From Nymphalis io (lineage: Eukaryota > Arthropoda > Insecta > Lepidoptera > Nymphalidae): 64,000 nucleotides of DNA. This document shows, piece by piece, positions 45,176 through 57,065 of this stretch. How positions within the stretch are numbered: position 1 is the first letter of the stretch; each line of letters begins with the position of its first letter. Location of the stretch: contig NC_065891.1 of the NCBI RefSeq assembly GCF_905147045.1, forward strand, positions 11,169,001 to 11,233,000, in the 5' to 3' direction. A program made the position numbers and the translations under genes. The notes beneath the pieces were generated by a model, which worked only from the letters and a program-made list of their open reading frames with translations, ran no database searches and was not told the DNA's origin.

Positions 45176-46104
45176 GTTTTTGTGAAAACTGTAATTTCAT
45201 ATAAATATTTATTTATTTTATTCGTATTCTGAATCAATCATTTATACATATGTACACACTTACGCATTCGAATAATTAGGGTACTAATTATAAATTGCTT
45301 TAATTACGAATACATTTTTGTCATTTTGTGGATTGGTATAAATATATATCTCGGTACTTTCCATAACAGTAGTATTTATCATTATTAATAATTTCATCGT
45401 TTATTTTCATATATATAATTTATCTGTTAATATCACCATTTATTTACTAAGATGTAGTAGATTATTTGGTTAATTAATTACTTTTGAAACTAAAATAAAT
45501 AAAACGGAATCTTTTGTCTTATTTCACGACATTTTACATTGAAATTCGTTCAGTCATTCAAGCTTGATAATGGAAATGTTTTATTTTATATTTAAGAACA
45601 TAATTTCCTGTTTTCAAAATAATTAAGAATTTTATTATTTATTGATTCAAAATTATAGATGTTTCTTTCTTCTTACAACGAATTATATTATCAGAGTATG
45701 ATAGCTATAACTCCGGCTGAAGGGGACTTTGATCAAAGCTCAAATTGACTTTGGTAGTTCAATATTTAGGCCAAGTTCAGTGCAATCGATTTGTCGTGCC
45801 AGTCGAAAGTAAGCGTTAATAAGCTATTCGACGATCCTTATACATATACAATAATACTTAGCTGGCAAGTAGTGAACTATATATTAATATATTTAAAAAG
45901 GTTAATAAGTTGCTTAAATATATATATATAATTTAGTTTTATGAATGCAGACTGAGGTAGCATACGGCTATGGTATTAATTTTCTCACATAAACATTTGC
46001 AAGAAGTAAAAAAATCCACTCACTGCGACACCGTGACTGCGCCAAAAACCATGGCCGCACGCCGAGCCTTTTATGAAAAATTATAGACGAAAATCGAGCC
46101 CTTT

Positions 46105-46195
46105 TAAATCCGTTAGTGGTGCCCGACTTGAACCCGGAATCCCCAATTAAGATTCATGTGTTCTAGCCACTGGGCCATATCGTCTCTAATTATAA
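46105..46195 (-). repeat. SINE family A head fragment, reverse
   Basis: gtggtgcccgacttgaaccc (B box), then gattcatgtgttctagccac and tgggccatatcgtctc (A box), in reverse. Only the tRNA-like head remains. Confidence 0.6.
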
Positions 46196-47430
46196 CACAA
46201 AAGCGATGTACAACATTTTAATGCAAAGTTTATCTAAACTATTTGTTTTGTAAATTGTATACCGCAAATAAGTAATACATTCTAAGTAACCAAGTTAGCA
46301 AGTGAAAACCGTCAAGTCTCACGCACTACCGCCTGTGGGTCAAAGCGAACCTCATTCGAGAGGAATACATTATACATGAGCTAATTCACAGAGCTCGACG
46401 CGGAGCCTCGGGCAAGCGTCGGCCGGTTGACCTCTTTGCTTAAAAACTATATAAACTAAAACAGATAAAAATTGGCCTGGGTACGATTTGATCTGCCCAC
46501 ACTATGAATTTATAATTTAATTTCTAATGAATCAATATTATATTTATTCTTACTTTTATGTAGTTTTGCTTTATTTTAAACATTGAATAATATAATATGT
46601 TCGTACACATGCACAAAAACGCACGCTCACAAACAACAGACTGTTAAAATTTGTTACAAGAACATTTTTAAATAGGAACTAAAAAAAACTTTTCCTTTCA
46701 ATAATGAGACTTCTTCTCAATATTTTTAACACTTCGGGTGTTTGCAAGAAGAAGGGTCTGATAAGCTTAAGGTGTGTATCTGTGATTTTTTTGTGACATT
46801 GTTGCTTCTAAGCGGATAAACCGATTATTCGAAAATAAATAATATATTTCAATAGTTATTGTTATACCAGACCATGATCATGAGTATTTTATTTAATGCT
46901 CCCACCATTATAACTTCGTGAAGCAAAACAAAATCATAGGTATATTCAACATTGAGAATGTAAATATTTTCTTCACAATGAAGTCAATCCTTGTGAGATA
47001 TCATGTCTATTTTGAATATAAATGTAGCATTTGTTTGATAGGATTGTGACGGTGTATGATGTTTTTGACTGTTTGAATTCGTGTGCTTTTTTTTTATTAG
47101 GACTCTTATTTAGGACCTTGAGTTTTTTGTTGGAGAAAAAATTAAGCTTGCGTTCATCACAATATTGACAAATATTTACCGCCAAGAGTACGCATTAGGT
47201 ACTTAAAATTTTATTTTTACACTTATATTTTATATTATACTTCCAAATTGTTTAAATTTATCTTTTTTTTTTAAATTATTTTTGATGTTTAGTGTCTTTT
47301 TTGCATGTCGTGGTTATCTATAAGTATGGCAACTTTTTCCCTTGTACCTATTAATTTAAAACTTTCAATTTGATATTACTACTGTATGTCCTTGGTAATC
47401 CGATATAAATAAATAAAAAAATAAATATTT
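46196..47430. other. AT-rich spacer
   Basis: No supported feature. A short block near 46320-46440 (gcgtcggccggttgacctct) is less AT-rich but unassigned. Confidence 0.4.
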
Positions 47431-47436
47431 TATCAT

Positions 47437-47512
47437 ATCCAGATGGCCAAGTGGTTAGAATGTCTAAAATTTAACTAAAGATTGCGGCTTAATACCGGGC
47501 CAATATGCATGT
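47437..47512 (+). repeat. SINE family A head fragment
   Basis: ccagatggccaagtggttag (A box) and attgcggcttaataccgggc (eroded B box). Confidence 0.55.
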
Positions 47513-48199
47513 TTGTTGTTTTAATATCAATTAGTAACTAACCATACACTTAATCATTAAGCTGTTTGACTTTTAAGTATCAAATTCATTAGAAATACCA
47601 AATATTATTATAACAAAGTTAGATTTTTTATTATGTGAAACATCTGCTGGTGCGCTAGGGTTAAGACCCACTTGTAAGCCACGATTGCAAATGGTATGAC
47701 GCTCTCTTATGTCTTATGTCTTCATTCTCCACCGACGCTCTGTATTCCCTCGTGTGAATATGACGCATATCCTATATACTAATGTTGCTATACTAATAAG
47801 AAAATATATATTAATTTTATTAATGAAACCTTTTTAATTGTTTTATTCCACATTCATTTATTGATTTTCAGTAACTGTAAATTCTTTCAATAACTATCTC
47901 GATCATTTAAATCCGCCTTTTTTAATTTTCAGACAGTATTTATTAAATAGATTAACTGGCTTATACTTTAATCTTATTCAGTGTACGGTCTGAGACGAAT
48001 TACATTCGGTCGAACGCCCTGTCATTGTGAGCTCAAGGATTATTTCACTCGACACGACCCCAACGATTCTCAATACTTCCTCTAAATAAGATTAGGTTGC
48101 TCCAAGAAATTTATTGTTTACTGATCTTTTAAGAACTAGGCTGTTATAAGACTATGTAACATTGTGGTTTAAACGGATAAATATGTTCAATACTAGAAC

Positions 48200-48260
48200 T
48201 TTACCCGCGGTTTCGTCCGCGTCATAATAGCAAAATTGCTAAATACCAATATCCATAGAA
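48200..48260 (+). repeat. Dispersed repeat H, short piece
   Basis: agaactttacccgcggtttcg and tccgcgtcataata match the start of the common lepidopteran repeat. Confidence 0.45.
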
Positions 48261-48689
48261 AGCTGTTTCTTCAAAAATGAAAAATTTTCACACAACTCAC
48301 TTGTTTGATGTCTAAAATTCGATAATTATTAGAAAAATATCATGAAATGAAATCGAAACAAAAAACCAGGGAAAGAAAGTAAGTTTCTCCCTTTTTTATT
48401 TAATTTTGTATTTCTTTACAGATTTCATTATGATAAAGAAATAGTCAGGAAGCGAACGTTTTATTTCCAAGGCATTCATCTATAAATTCACTAATTGTAT
48501 AATAACCTTTCGCATATAAGCATTCCTTAAAATAAAAGCGAACATGCTAAAGCTATTTCCAGAATTTTGTGTATTTCGTTTGCAATTTACACAATCGCAT
48601 ACAAATCGTTATGCTTATGAATTTTATTACAATAATAATTAGTGTTTTTTCATATTCAAGTACAATACTTATTTCTTTAGTCTCTAACG

Positions 48690-48845
48690 ACAAGCCATTC
48701 AAATCCAGGCAAACGTCATTGAATTTTCAAATGTTTAATTTGTGCTAATTATTCATCTCGTACTCCTGTGATGAAAAACCTCTTGAGGAAAATTGCATAC
48801 CACCCAGTATTGAAGCATCGTGGTTTAGTAAGTTAATTTTAGTTT
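48690..48845 (+). repeat. SINE family A, degenerate
   Basis: gtcattgaattttcaaatgtt, ttcatctcgtactcctgtga and attgaagcatcgtggttta keep family A order. Confidence 0.5.
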
Positions 48846-48880
48846 ATGTCCATATTTGTATGTAAGTGCATCACTTACCT

Positions 48881-49048
48881 TTTTTTCGCTGGAAAATCAC
48901 ATTTCCGTGTTTCCTCAACATGAAGTGGGGAGGGGCTATGTGGGACTCGCCGGCGGTGAAGTCGCCGGATAACCTATTAAAAACCAGCGGTAGCCACTCC
49001 GTATTGTCGGGGGACGTAACGGGATCGCTTGCGCATACTACCGTGCCG
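48881..49048 (-). mobile_element. R1-like LINE 3' end, 5'-truncated insertion with 17-bp TSD
   Basis: The minus strand reads from gcacggtagtatgcgcaagc through cgatcccgttacgtc to ttttccagcgaaaaaaa. AAGTGCATCACTTACCT occurs perfectly at 48864-48880 and 49049-49065. The element is a 168-bp 3' end related to 41395-41540 and 29535-29625. Open frames across it are incidental. Confidence 0.85.
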
Positions 49049-49495
49049 AAGTGCATCACTTACCTGGGTTATATTATAAAGTTTCCCTTTTGATTGAAAT
49101 GTTATTCTTTTTACATCTTATTATGTTGGTGCATATATTTTACAATTTTAAATTTACATTATATACCCGAAACCCGATTGACGTTGTCCTGCCTTGACAT
49201 ATTTCAGTGACACCTAGCGGTGAGTTTTAACAAAGTGGATAGTTTTAAAATATTCTCCATAAAAAAATGCATAAACATATGTGCCAGCTTTCATGGTAAT
49301 TCTTTAAACTTTATCATGTTTTTATTTTATTCTTACTTTCATTAATGAATTAAACCCAAGTGTAATATTAGCATTGCAATTGTGTTATTTATTTTATAAA
49401 GAGATCGACATTCTTGCGAATAGTATTGCTTTGCGTTGTGTTAATTTTTTTTTCGTTGTTAATTTTTTGCTAATATGCGGACGGTGCTTCTTATA

Positions 49496-49794
49496 ACAGT
49501 AACAGTAACAGCCTGTTAATGTTCCACTGCTGGGCTAAGGCCTCCTCTCCCCTTTGAGGTTTGGAGCTTATTCCACCACGCTGCTCCAATGCGAGTTGTT
49601 AGAATACACATGTGGCAGAATTTCAATGAAATTAGACACATGCAGGTTTCCTCACGATGTTTTCCTTCACCGTCAAGAACGAGATAAATTATAATCACAA
49701 ATTAAGCACATGAAAATTCAGTGGTGCTTGCCCGGGCTTGAACCCACGATCATCGGTTAAGATTCACGCGTTCTAACCACTAGGCCATCTCGGC
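49496..49794 (-). mobile_element. SINE family A, near full length, 13-bp TSD
   Basis: In reverse: tail cagtaacagtaacagcctgt, body, B box gcccgggcttgaacccacga, A box ccactaggccatctcggc. The duplication GGTGCTTCTTATA flanks it (49483-49495 and 49805-49817), with a T-run between head and right duplication. Confidence 0.92.
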
Positions 49795-49817
49795 TTTTTT
49801 TTTTGGTGCTTCTTATA

Positions 49818-51240
49818 TCAGTAAATAAATATATCGAAAACATATGAAACTGGCATCAATTTTTATATAACATGAGTTATTTTTTTAAATATTAAAGATC
49901 AATGTTATAAAAATTATATACACTCAATAACAAGCGATTTGTAAAAGTGCTTAAAAATATTTTCATTATAAAACAAATGTTATCTTTCTCGAAACAAGAG
50001 GACCCTCGGCCTCGACCTTTGAAATAAATCATCTGAGGAGAAAATCTCTTCAGGGGACAAACGGTTGACGTGACCCTTGAATATTTCACGTTGGCTCAAC
50101 TGTTCTTGAATAATCCTGTCACTCTATAAAAATATTCGGTATAACTAACTATTGATCTGTCAAGCAAAATAAAACTCGATGCGATTTCGTTCGAGTACAA
50201 ATATGGTATTAATATTTTTATTTCGATTTTCCAAAGATGATTAGAACACTTTAGTCAGCAGATTTGTTGCTTTCTAATTAAACACGCGGTCGTCTGTTCC
50301 TAAGGTGAATTTATTACCTATGTAATAGGTAATAGTAGGTAATAATTAGGTAATACCCGACTGATAAACATATTTACATCATATAAAATTGTAAAAAAAT
50401 CCTCGATTGGAACGGAGGGTCACTGCCAACTGCGTCAACGGGCCATTTAAAGATTACTACTATGTTTTCAAGTGCTTCATATATTTTTCATCTCGGTGTA
50501 TTGAAATCTGTATGTGTAATTTTGCCAAATGTGCTAGAAACTAGCATTGCAGCAGCAATCATGGTGGAATTACCTTCAAACCATTTCCGCAAAATGAGAG
50601 CAAAAGGTATTTGCATAGTAATGGGATTTTTCCTAGACGTTCATTAATTTCTGCCTTATTCTTTAAACGTTACCTCAAATTGTACACACATAGTCACACA
50701 TCAGACATTACTATTACATCTCATTTCGCAATCTACGCTTTTATCAAATGTATTATTTGAGATGATAACATCTACAAATGTATAGAAGATACACGAACTA
50801 AGGGTATCATAGTTATGTATTGCCAGGATTATTAAGAATATTGCCCAAATCGACGAACATAACTTTCTTTATAACTGGTTTTGTTTATAAGCTGTCATCA
50901 AAATATACATTAACGTATTATTAATGTTCATCTTCTAACTTAAATCCATCATGATTTAAAATATCAAGCTTAACTGATATAGTAATTTAAAGTAGGTTAG
51001 TTTGAGAATATTATTGTATATTTTTCAATATTTATTATAAATGGAGACTTATATCGGACGAATATTCGTATTAATATTAGTATGATGTTATTTAATTTAA
51101 CAGTGTCCACCGGTGTTGTGAAAAATTTGGCCATCACGAGGTTCCGGCAAATATAGAATAACGAAATTAATGGTTATTATAAGAATTTGTAATTAAAGCA
51201 ACTAGTAAGTAAATATGAAGTAAAAAAAAATAATAAAAAC
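49818..51240. other. AT-rich spacer
   Basis: Includes a local run of taataggtaatagtaggtaa near 50322-50345. No gene supported. Confidence 0.45.
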
Positions 51241-51245
51241 AGAGC

Positions 51246-51537
51246 TACTGGTGGTAGGGCTTTGTGCAAGCTCATCTTCACAGAGGTACCACCCACTCAT
51301 CAGATATTCTATCGCAAAACAACAGTACTTGGTATTGTTGTGTTCCGGTTTGAAGGGTGAGTGAGCCAGTATAATTACAGACGCAAGGGACATAACATCT
51401 TAGTTCCCAAGGTTGGTGGCGTATTGGTGATGTAAGCGATGGATAACATTTCTTACAATGCCAATGTCTATGGGCGTTGGTGACCACTTACCATCAGGTG
51501 GCCTATATGCTCGTCCGCCTACCGATACTATAAAAAA
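51246..51537 (+). mobile_element. SINE-like family B, full copy
   Basis: actggtggtagggctttgtg to cgtccgcctaccgatactat and an A-run. It contains ccacttaccatcaggtgg near its 3' end. The sequence after gctcatcttcacagagg differs slightly from the other copies. Confidence 0.87.
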
Positions 51538-51539
51538 AA

Positions 51540-52190
51540 GCTTCGGTTATTAATTTTTTCTGTTTATGCAATACTCAGACTTCACGGAGGAGCAACGAAG
51601 TATATATATTTTACACATCAAAATCACTATACAAACATTTCTGTGAAATGTATATGTGTATATTATATACGCTGTTACTTTTCTTGTGTGTGTATTCAAA
51701 ATTTATTCTGTTTGTATACGATCACTATACGAATAAACTACTTTTAATAAATATTAATAAATAATACTACAATTCCAAGAAAGACAAATGACGCAACAAA
51801 TGAAGTTCACTCGTAAAGGCAAAAAAAAAATAAACAAACTCATATCGCTCTTCTCATATCTGTTGTATTTTTGCTGCACTGCTCGGTTTACTTTTCTTGT
51901 TTCGCCGACAGTCGGTTGTGAATTTTTGAATTATTCAACTAAGCGAGTGTTCTGCTTGGATGTACCAATTGAAGGGGAATTAACATAGCAGTCGCAATTG
52001 CTGTTGCTTTTAGTACGTGTATTGTTTTTTTTATATTATCTTGTGAATTTTGACAGATTAACGTTTGCTTTTTGGTATATTATTAAACTAGTTACACGCC
52101 CTGACTGTGTACGGGTTAAATTTATACAAAATTATCCTTGCCATTTTACCCTATTGTAGTTGAAAATTACAAAAATCTTTCTGAGTGAAA
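51540..52190. other. AT-rich spacer
   Basis: The open frame at 51788-51988 lacks a recognised domain. Nothing else supported. Confidence 0.45.
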
Positions 52191-52194
52191 AAAG

Positions 52195-52504
52195 AGTCGA
52201 GATGGCCTAGTGGTTAGAACGCGTGAATCTTAACCGATGGTCGTGGGTCAAGCCCGGGCAAGCACAACTGAATTTTCATGTGCTTAATTTGTGTTAATAT
52301 TTCATCTCGTGCTTGACGGTAAAGGAAAACATCGTGAGGAATCCTGCATGGGTCTAATTTAGTTGAAATTCTGCCACATGTGTATTATTCCAACCCGCAT
52401 TGGAGCAGCGTGGTGGAATAAGCTCCAAACCTTCTCCTCAAAAGGGAGAGAAGGCCTTGGCCCAGCAGTGGGACATTAACAGGCTATTAGTGTTACTACC
52501 GTAC
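52195..52504 (+). mobile_element. SINE family A, near full length, 10-bp TSD
   Basis: gtcgagatggcctagtggtt (A box), then gatggtcgtgggtcaagccc (B box with one base lost) through aggccttggcccagcagtgg. TTCTGAGTGA occurs at 52179-52188 and 52505-52514. Confidence 0.9.
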
Positions 52505-52514
52505 TTCTGAGTGA

Positions 52515-53145
52515 GCGTTTATGTCGCGAAACGAGTAACTATGCTAAATTGCAAATCAATCGGAACAATCGTTTCGAAGATCTCGTGATGTCAGCCAGTG
52601 ATTGGTATCGCTTATATATTGTTAGGAGACTGCATGATCCATACAACAGAGTTGTTAAAAAAAGTGCATCAATTTAAAAATCACCATCTTGTTAGTGGAC
52701 AAAAAAAGTAAAGCAATTAATTAATTATTGGCGGGACTTGTGATTTGTTGTATGTGCTCTTATTAAGATTATGTGTTTCTTTTTAAGAGTAATTGAATAA
52801 GTTATTTACATCAATTTGTATGATTTAGTTTTATTTTTTTAAAAAGAACAATTCGAGGTTTAATTACAACAGTTCTGGATGCTAAATATTTATAGAATTA
52901 TTTTGTAGCGGTATTTTGGACAATATTATATATAATAAAGTATTGGTTTTGTAATTTATAATATTAATGTTGTGTATATGTATCTATTAGTATATGTATG
53001 TATTTATACATATAAGAGTAGGTATGTTCGTATGGTACATAATTTTTATTAATTTTATAAATATTCAATAAATTTTAATTATAAGTTGATCGCACACTAC
53101 GCCCGATTTATGTTCCTGGCTAAAAACAAAAATATATTTCTTTTT
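52515..53145. other. AT-rich spacer
   Basis: No supported feature. Confidence 0.45.
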
Positions 53146-53149
53146 ATAG

Positions 53150-53275
53150 CGGTTGCCTGAAAGAGATATAAGTAATAAGGCCTTTGCATACTATATGTAC
53201 TACTTATATATGTTTTTCTTTTATATGTTTGTAAATTGTGAGCAATAAAAGCTTAATAAATAAATAAAACGCTTT
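53150..53275 (+). repeat. LINE 3'-UTR fragment with ATAAATAAATAAA tail
   Basis: cctgaaagagatataagtaa, then taaggcctttgcatacta and gtgagcaataaaagcttaat. The phrase ggttgcctgaaagaga...aataaggcc is typical of a common lepidopteran LINE 3' end; the specific family is not determined. Confidence 0.5.
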
Positions 53276-53741
53276 AATACATGTAGTATTGCTTTAATGT
53301 GATCGCTGTTATCACAGACAACAAATTTTATTGCGATAAACCAATGTGTTGATAATTTAAAATTAGTAGTTAGTAAATTTTTTTATAATCTGCTTTTTTT
53401 TTACAAGAACTTAGTAACGATTGTTCTCATAAAGCAAGGAAATATAAATATTCTAAGAATTTTAATTTTACACGTCCAATCGTAAATTTAAAGGTACAAC
53501 AAATAAGTTCACACAGTTAAAAGCGTGAACAATTGAACTGCAAGTTGACAAAAGAGTAAAAAGCGACTTCGAGTAATCAATACTTCATTAAAGTTTCGTT
53601 TGTATTTATGCATTTTCACCTTAATCCTATAAATAGCATAACTTCACTCGACTGTAATTGCTATTTCTTACGACTAGGCAAAAGCGATCGATGTGTGGAC
53701 CGTTACATTACTGACTTAAAATAATTATAATTGACGTGCCT

Positions 53742-54130
53742 ATGAATTATATTATAGCCTTTGCAAGTTCTAAAGCTGTAAGTTCTTATTTTATTCTTTC
53801 TAGAATTTGGCTTGCTGGTTGAAACTAGCCATTGAACATAGGGCTCTTCCATGAACGTTTTAGTAGGTACTTAATAATAATTCGTATATGAGAACTAGCC
53901 AAGTCATACCTTAGGTGTCAATATGTTATCCTTAGTTATAAGAAGAAATGATATATTAAGTTGTTATAAAATATTTTATGTTGTTATAGATAAATTTCAG
54001 GACAAACCATTGAACTTGGCACCCATTTAGATCTCACTTCTTTTGTCGTTGAAGTCAACAACTAAGACATATATCATAATATTGAACTTGGTTCTCATTT
54101 CACACTTATGTTTTTGATGGGATTACAATT
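53742..54130 (-). repeat. Dispersed repeat F, copy 2 (no SINE inside)
   Basis: Its reverse complement aligns with 3432-4172 minus the SINE. At the SINE site this copy reads cttcttataactaaggata uninterrupted, so it represents the pre-insertion state. Confidence 0.78.
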
Positions 54131-54383
54131 ATCGCAATATCACATGACCCACATCATAGCCATAAGATCGGATTAATATTGGATTAACCAATCTCCAACG
54201 TAGAAATCTGCCTCTGTGCCAAGAATACATTGTAATTTACTTTACACACGAATAATTTGTAAAGTTATTTAGTGTTTTTCATTTTTTTTTTATGGTAGTT
54301 TTTAAAAGGTATATAAAAATATTTAAAGCGAACATGAAGCCATGATTTAGTGTTGTTATATATTATAAACACAAGGTCAGATA

Positions 54384-54759
54384 TATAAGGTCCTCCAGAC
54401 CGATTTCGGCCACGGCGGCCAATCTCGAGAGCGATTAGCCAACTGCGCAGGAGATATTATAGTGAACAAGTGTGTGCGCAAACACAGGTGCCCTTTCTAT
54501 TTCCAAACTCTCATAATCCGATGGGACGGCAATCTGACACGAACGGAAAGAGTTCAGGCGCAGACCTACGGCTTTACGTGCTTTCCGAGGCACGGAAGTG
54601 TATTCACTTCCAACTTCCAGACTCCAGGTGCTATTGAAATTTGTCGATAGAAAAATCAAATAACCTTTTATTGGCCCGACCTGGGATTTGAACCCAGGAC
54701 CTCCGGGTTTGCGGCCTTACATCTAGCCCTAGTGGCTACCAACGCGGCAGTCGATTGCC
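54384..54759 (-). mobile_element. SINE family C, full copy, 7-bp TSD
   Basis: In reverse: an A-box-like ttggtagccactagggctag, B box ctgggttcaaatcccaggtc, then a long body ending ggccgaaatcggtctggagg. TCAGATA flanks it (54377-54383 and 54760-54766). The open frames here are shadows of the SINE. Confidence 0.85.
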
Positions 54760-54769
54760 TCAGATAATG

Positions 54770-55125
54770 GCTGAAATTGAATACTTCTTTATTTATCCTG
54801 TATCCTTTCAATTATCATTTCTCTGATTGCGTTGAATCTTTATGGGTGATTCTGAGCACGCTCGCAGAAATTTCTGGCATAGTACAATAGTACTGAAATA
54901 CGTTACGTCAGAATTTCGCTTCGCCCGCCCTGAGGGCGCCAAAGGGCAAGCTGATAGTGTACCTCGCATATGTAATCGCCACCAAATCAATGTTTAGTGA
55001 AATTACCAAGACCCAGTTGTTAGAATATATAAATGTTGTTTGCATTTGTGCATCTCCTGCTCATCGATTAAAATATTGTAAGAAATTACATATACCGGGT
55101 ACAATTACATCATATGACGTGTATC
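54770..55125. other. Spacer with a GC-rich patch
   Basis: ttcgcccgccctgagggcgcc near 54919-54939 holds a small CGCCCT/AGGGCG inverted repeat. Nothing further recognised. Confidence 0.35.
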
Positions 55126-55129
55126 TACT

Positions 55130-55225
55130 AAAACGCGTTGGAGTAATGTCGAGTAATATACTCTAAACCCTTTCCTTCAGAGGAGAGGAATATCTCGTTG
55201 GATATGTACAGGCTCTTACTTTTAC
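55130..55225 (+). repeat. SINE family A, 3' fragment
   Basis: tactctaaaccctttccttc, agaggagaggaatatctcg and gatatgtacaggctcttac match the family A 3' end. Confidence 0.5.
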
Positions 55226-55299
55226 TATCAACATATAATAAGTAGAATAGTTAGAAGTCGTATCATATAATTGCTTACAAATTACTAAATATTATAAAA

Positions 55300-55510
55300 C
55301 AAAGTCCTCGCTGCGTCTGTCTCCCTGAAAGTGATGAACTCAAAATTTACAGAACAGATTTTCATAATTTTTTCACCAATCATAATTGATTCGTGGTTTT
55401 GACGGATAATTCATTAAAGGTGTTGTGAAAAAGGCTGAAATATTACGATAAATGTTGAAGATGTCGGAAAAAATCATGCCGAGCGGGAGCTTTGCTGACA
55501 TGTTCCGTAT
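55300..55510 (+). repeat. Dispersed repeat I, copy 2
   Basis: tcgctgcgtctgtctccctg, then gatgaactcaaaatttacag and gatgtcggaaaaaatcatgc follow the same order as copy 1 at 22795-23340. Confidence 0.6.
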
Positions 55511-56139
55511 TGCTTTGCATATGGGGTCTAAGTAGATATGACATTAAAGGAAAAAACAAATTATTAAATTCGAAAAAAAATTGGCGTTTCAATTTAATAA
55601 TTTCGATTTTAGTTTTAGTTGTGTAAACTTTGATAGTTTAATTTTTTTTTCATTAAATAAATCCATGATCTAAGGACATTTATTACGCCAAGTCAAAGAT
55701 TATATGTTCATTATAGAAGAAAACTTTGTTATTAAGTATAAACTTTTAATATCAACCGAAATATTTTGATCTCATTAATAATATCTATACTTACCATAAA
55801 ACTTAACAATATATATATCTCTTAAAATTTCGATATCAATTGTTATTGAAAGAAGATATAATTAAATAAAATCAATACATACATAAAAGCCTAAAGTTTC
55901 GTTAATAATATGTTATTATAATGTATATATTTAAATATAAAAAATATACCAACGAAGTACAATACCTACAGTATACGTGCCACAGTATGTGTCACACACA
56001 CAGCGGAGTTCAAAGTGACAGTGGAGATGGAGGTATGACGACATAATAGAACGCTATGTCCGCCAACGTTCCACTTCGAAATCGAACCCATGAATTTACT
56101 TCTATAACTTAACTTACTTATTTGGCAACTCCTTTCTTT

Positions 56140-56360
56140 GTCGCACTACCAAAAAATGGAATTCCTTACCAGCTCACGTGTTCCCCTCCTCTTACAACCC
56201 GAGTTCCTTCAAACGAGGCGTGAAGAGGCATCTTGCGGGCCGGCAAGGCGGGGACGGCTAGTACAGAACATTCTTCCCGACTGTACTGGCCGTCGTCGTA
56301 GCGTTTGGACTCTACTACCACTTACCATCAGGTGGAGTAGAGTCAAAAAAAAAAAAAACT
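56140..56360 (+). pseudogene. CR1/Jockey-like LINE 3' end: ORF C-terminus, hairpin, poly(A)
   Basis: The frame starting at 56157 reads WNSLPAHVFPSSYNPSSFKR and ends at TAG (56259-56261). WNSLP followed by a Phe-Lys-x-x-(V) segment is the usual end of CR1 and Jockey reverse transcriptase proteins. The UTR holds GACTCTACT (56308-56316) pairing with AGTAGAGTC (56336-56344) around CCACTTACCATCAGGTGG, directly before an A-run of about 14. This is a 3' end only; the RT is absent. The terminal hairpin is likely the structure its reverse transcriptase uses for priming (inference). Confidence 0.75.
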
Positions 56361-56689
56361 ACATATAAGCCTGAAATATACAGCAGTAGTTATAATCAGT
56401 TATAAACAAAAATTGTGGACGATGATTCATATACGTTAGAATGCAAAACAAAATACATGTTCTAGCGTGTGTCAATATCGGTTTTTATTACAACACTAAT
56501 GCAATCTTTGACAGTCATACGTTTAAAACGTACTCAATGGCTCAGCAAGCTTTGAATATTTTGTACAAACATCTATAAACACTTCTTTATGTTGCCTTTC
56601 AAAATATAGTATGGATCAATTTAAAAAAGACCGACGAAAAGCATGCAAAAATAGACGGAATCATAAGGTTTGTTCATATGATTTTTTTC

Positions 56690-57065
56690 ATTTATTTATT
56701 TGACACACAAATCAATATAACAGTTACTAGACTACAAAAAACGTAATATTCAGAATAATGTTTACACTATATATGTATATTTGTTTTTAATTATGGGACA
56801 ATAGCCTATACGAGACAGAATAATTTATGCAAGATAATGCTATGTCGCAATATAGCATTTTTTTACCTTTATATGTACTTAGTACTTCCAGTGTAGTCCT
56901 CAGGCATACGTGACAAACCAAATCGAACCAAGCCAAACCCACTTTTAAAGACATCGTTTTTGAAGTATTTCGATGCATTCGCAAGTTGCTTGTAGTATGG
57001 AGGCCAAATTAGAGAACCGTATTCAAGTTTACTTCTGACAAGACTAAAGATATATTTTTTGAATT
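56690..57065 (-). pseudogene. LINE reverse-transcriptase C-terminal fragment
   Basis: On the minus strand from about 57040, LVRSKLEYGSLIWPPYYK is the (A/V)RSKLEY-x-S-x-(I/V)W-x-P-x-Y block of Jockey/CR1-type non-LTR reverse transcriptases. It is followed by a frameshifted continuation (VFKSGFGLVRFGLSRMPED) and an AAATAAATAAATG-type tail near 56695. The rest of the ORF is missing. Confidence 0.65.

Noticed and set aside
48866..49093. Open frames on both strands across 48866-49093
   Set aside because: They cross the boundaries of an R1-like 3' UTR insertion and its target duplications, so they are not genes.
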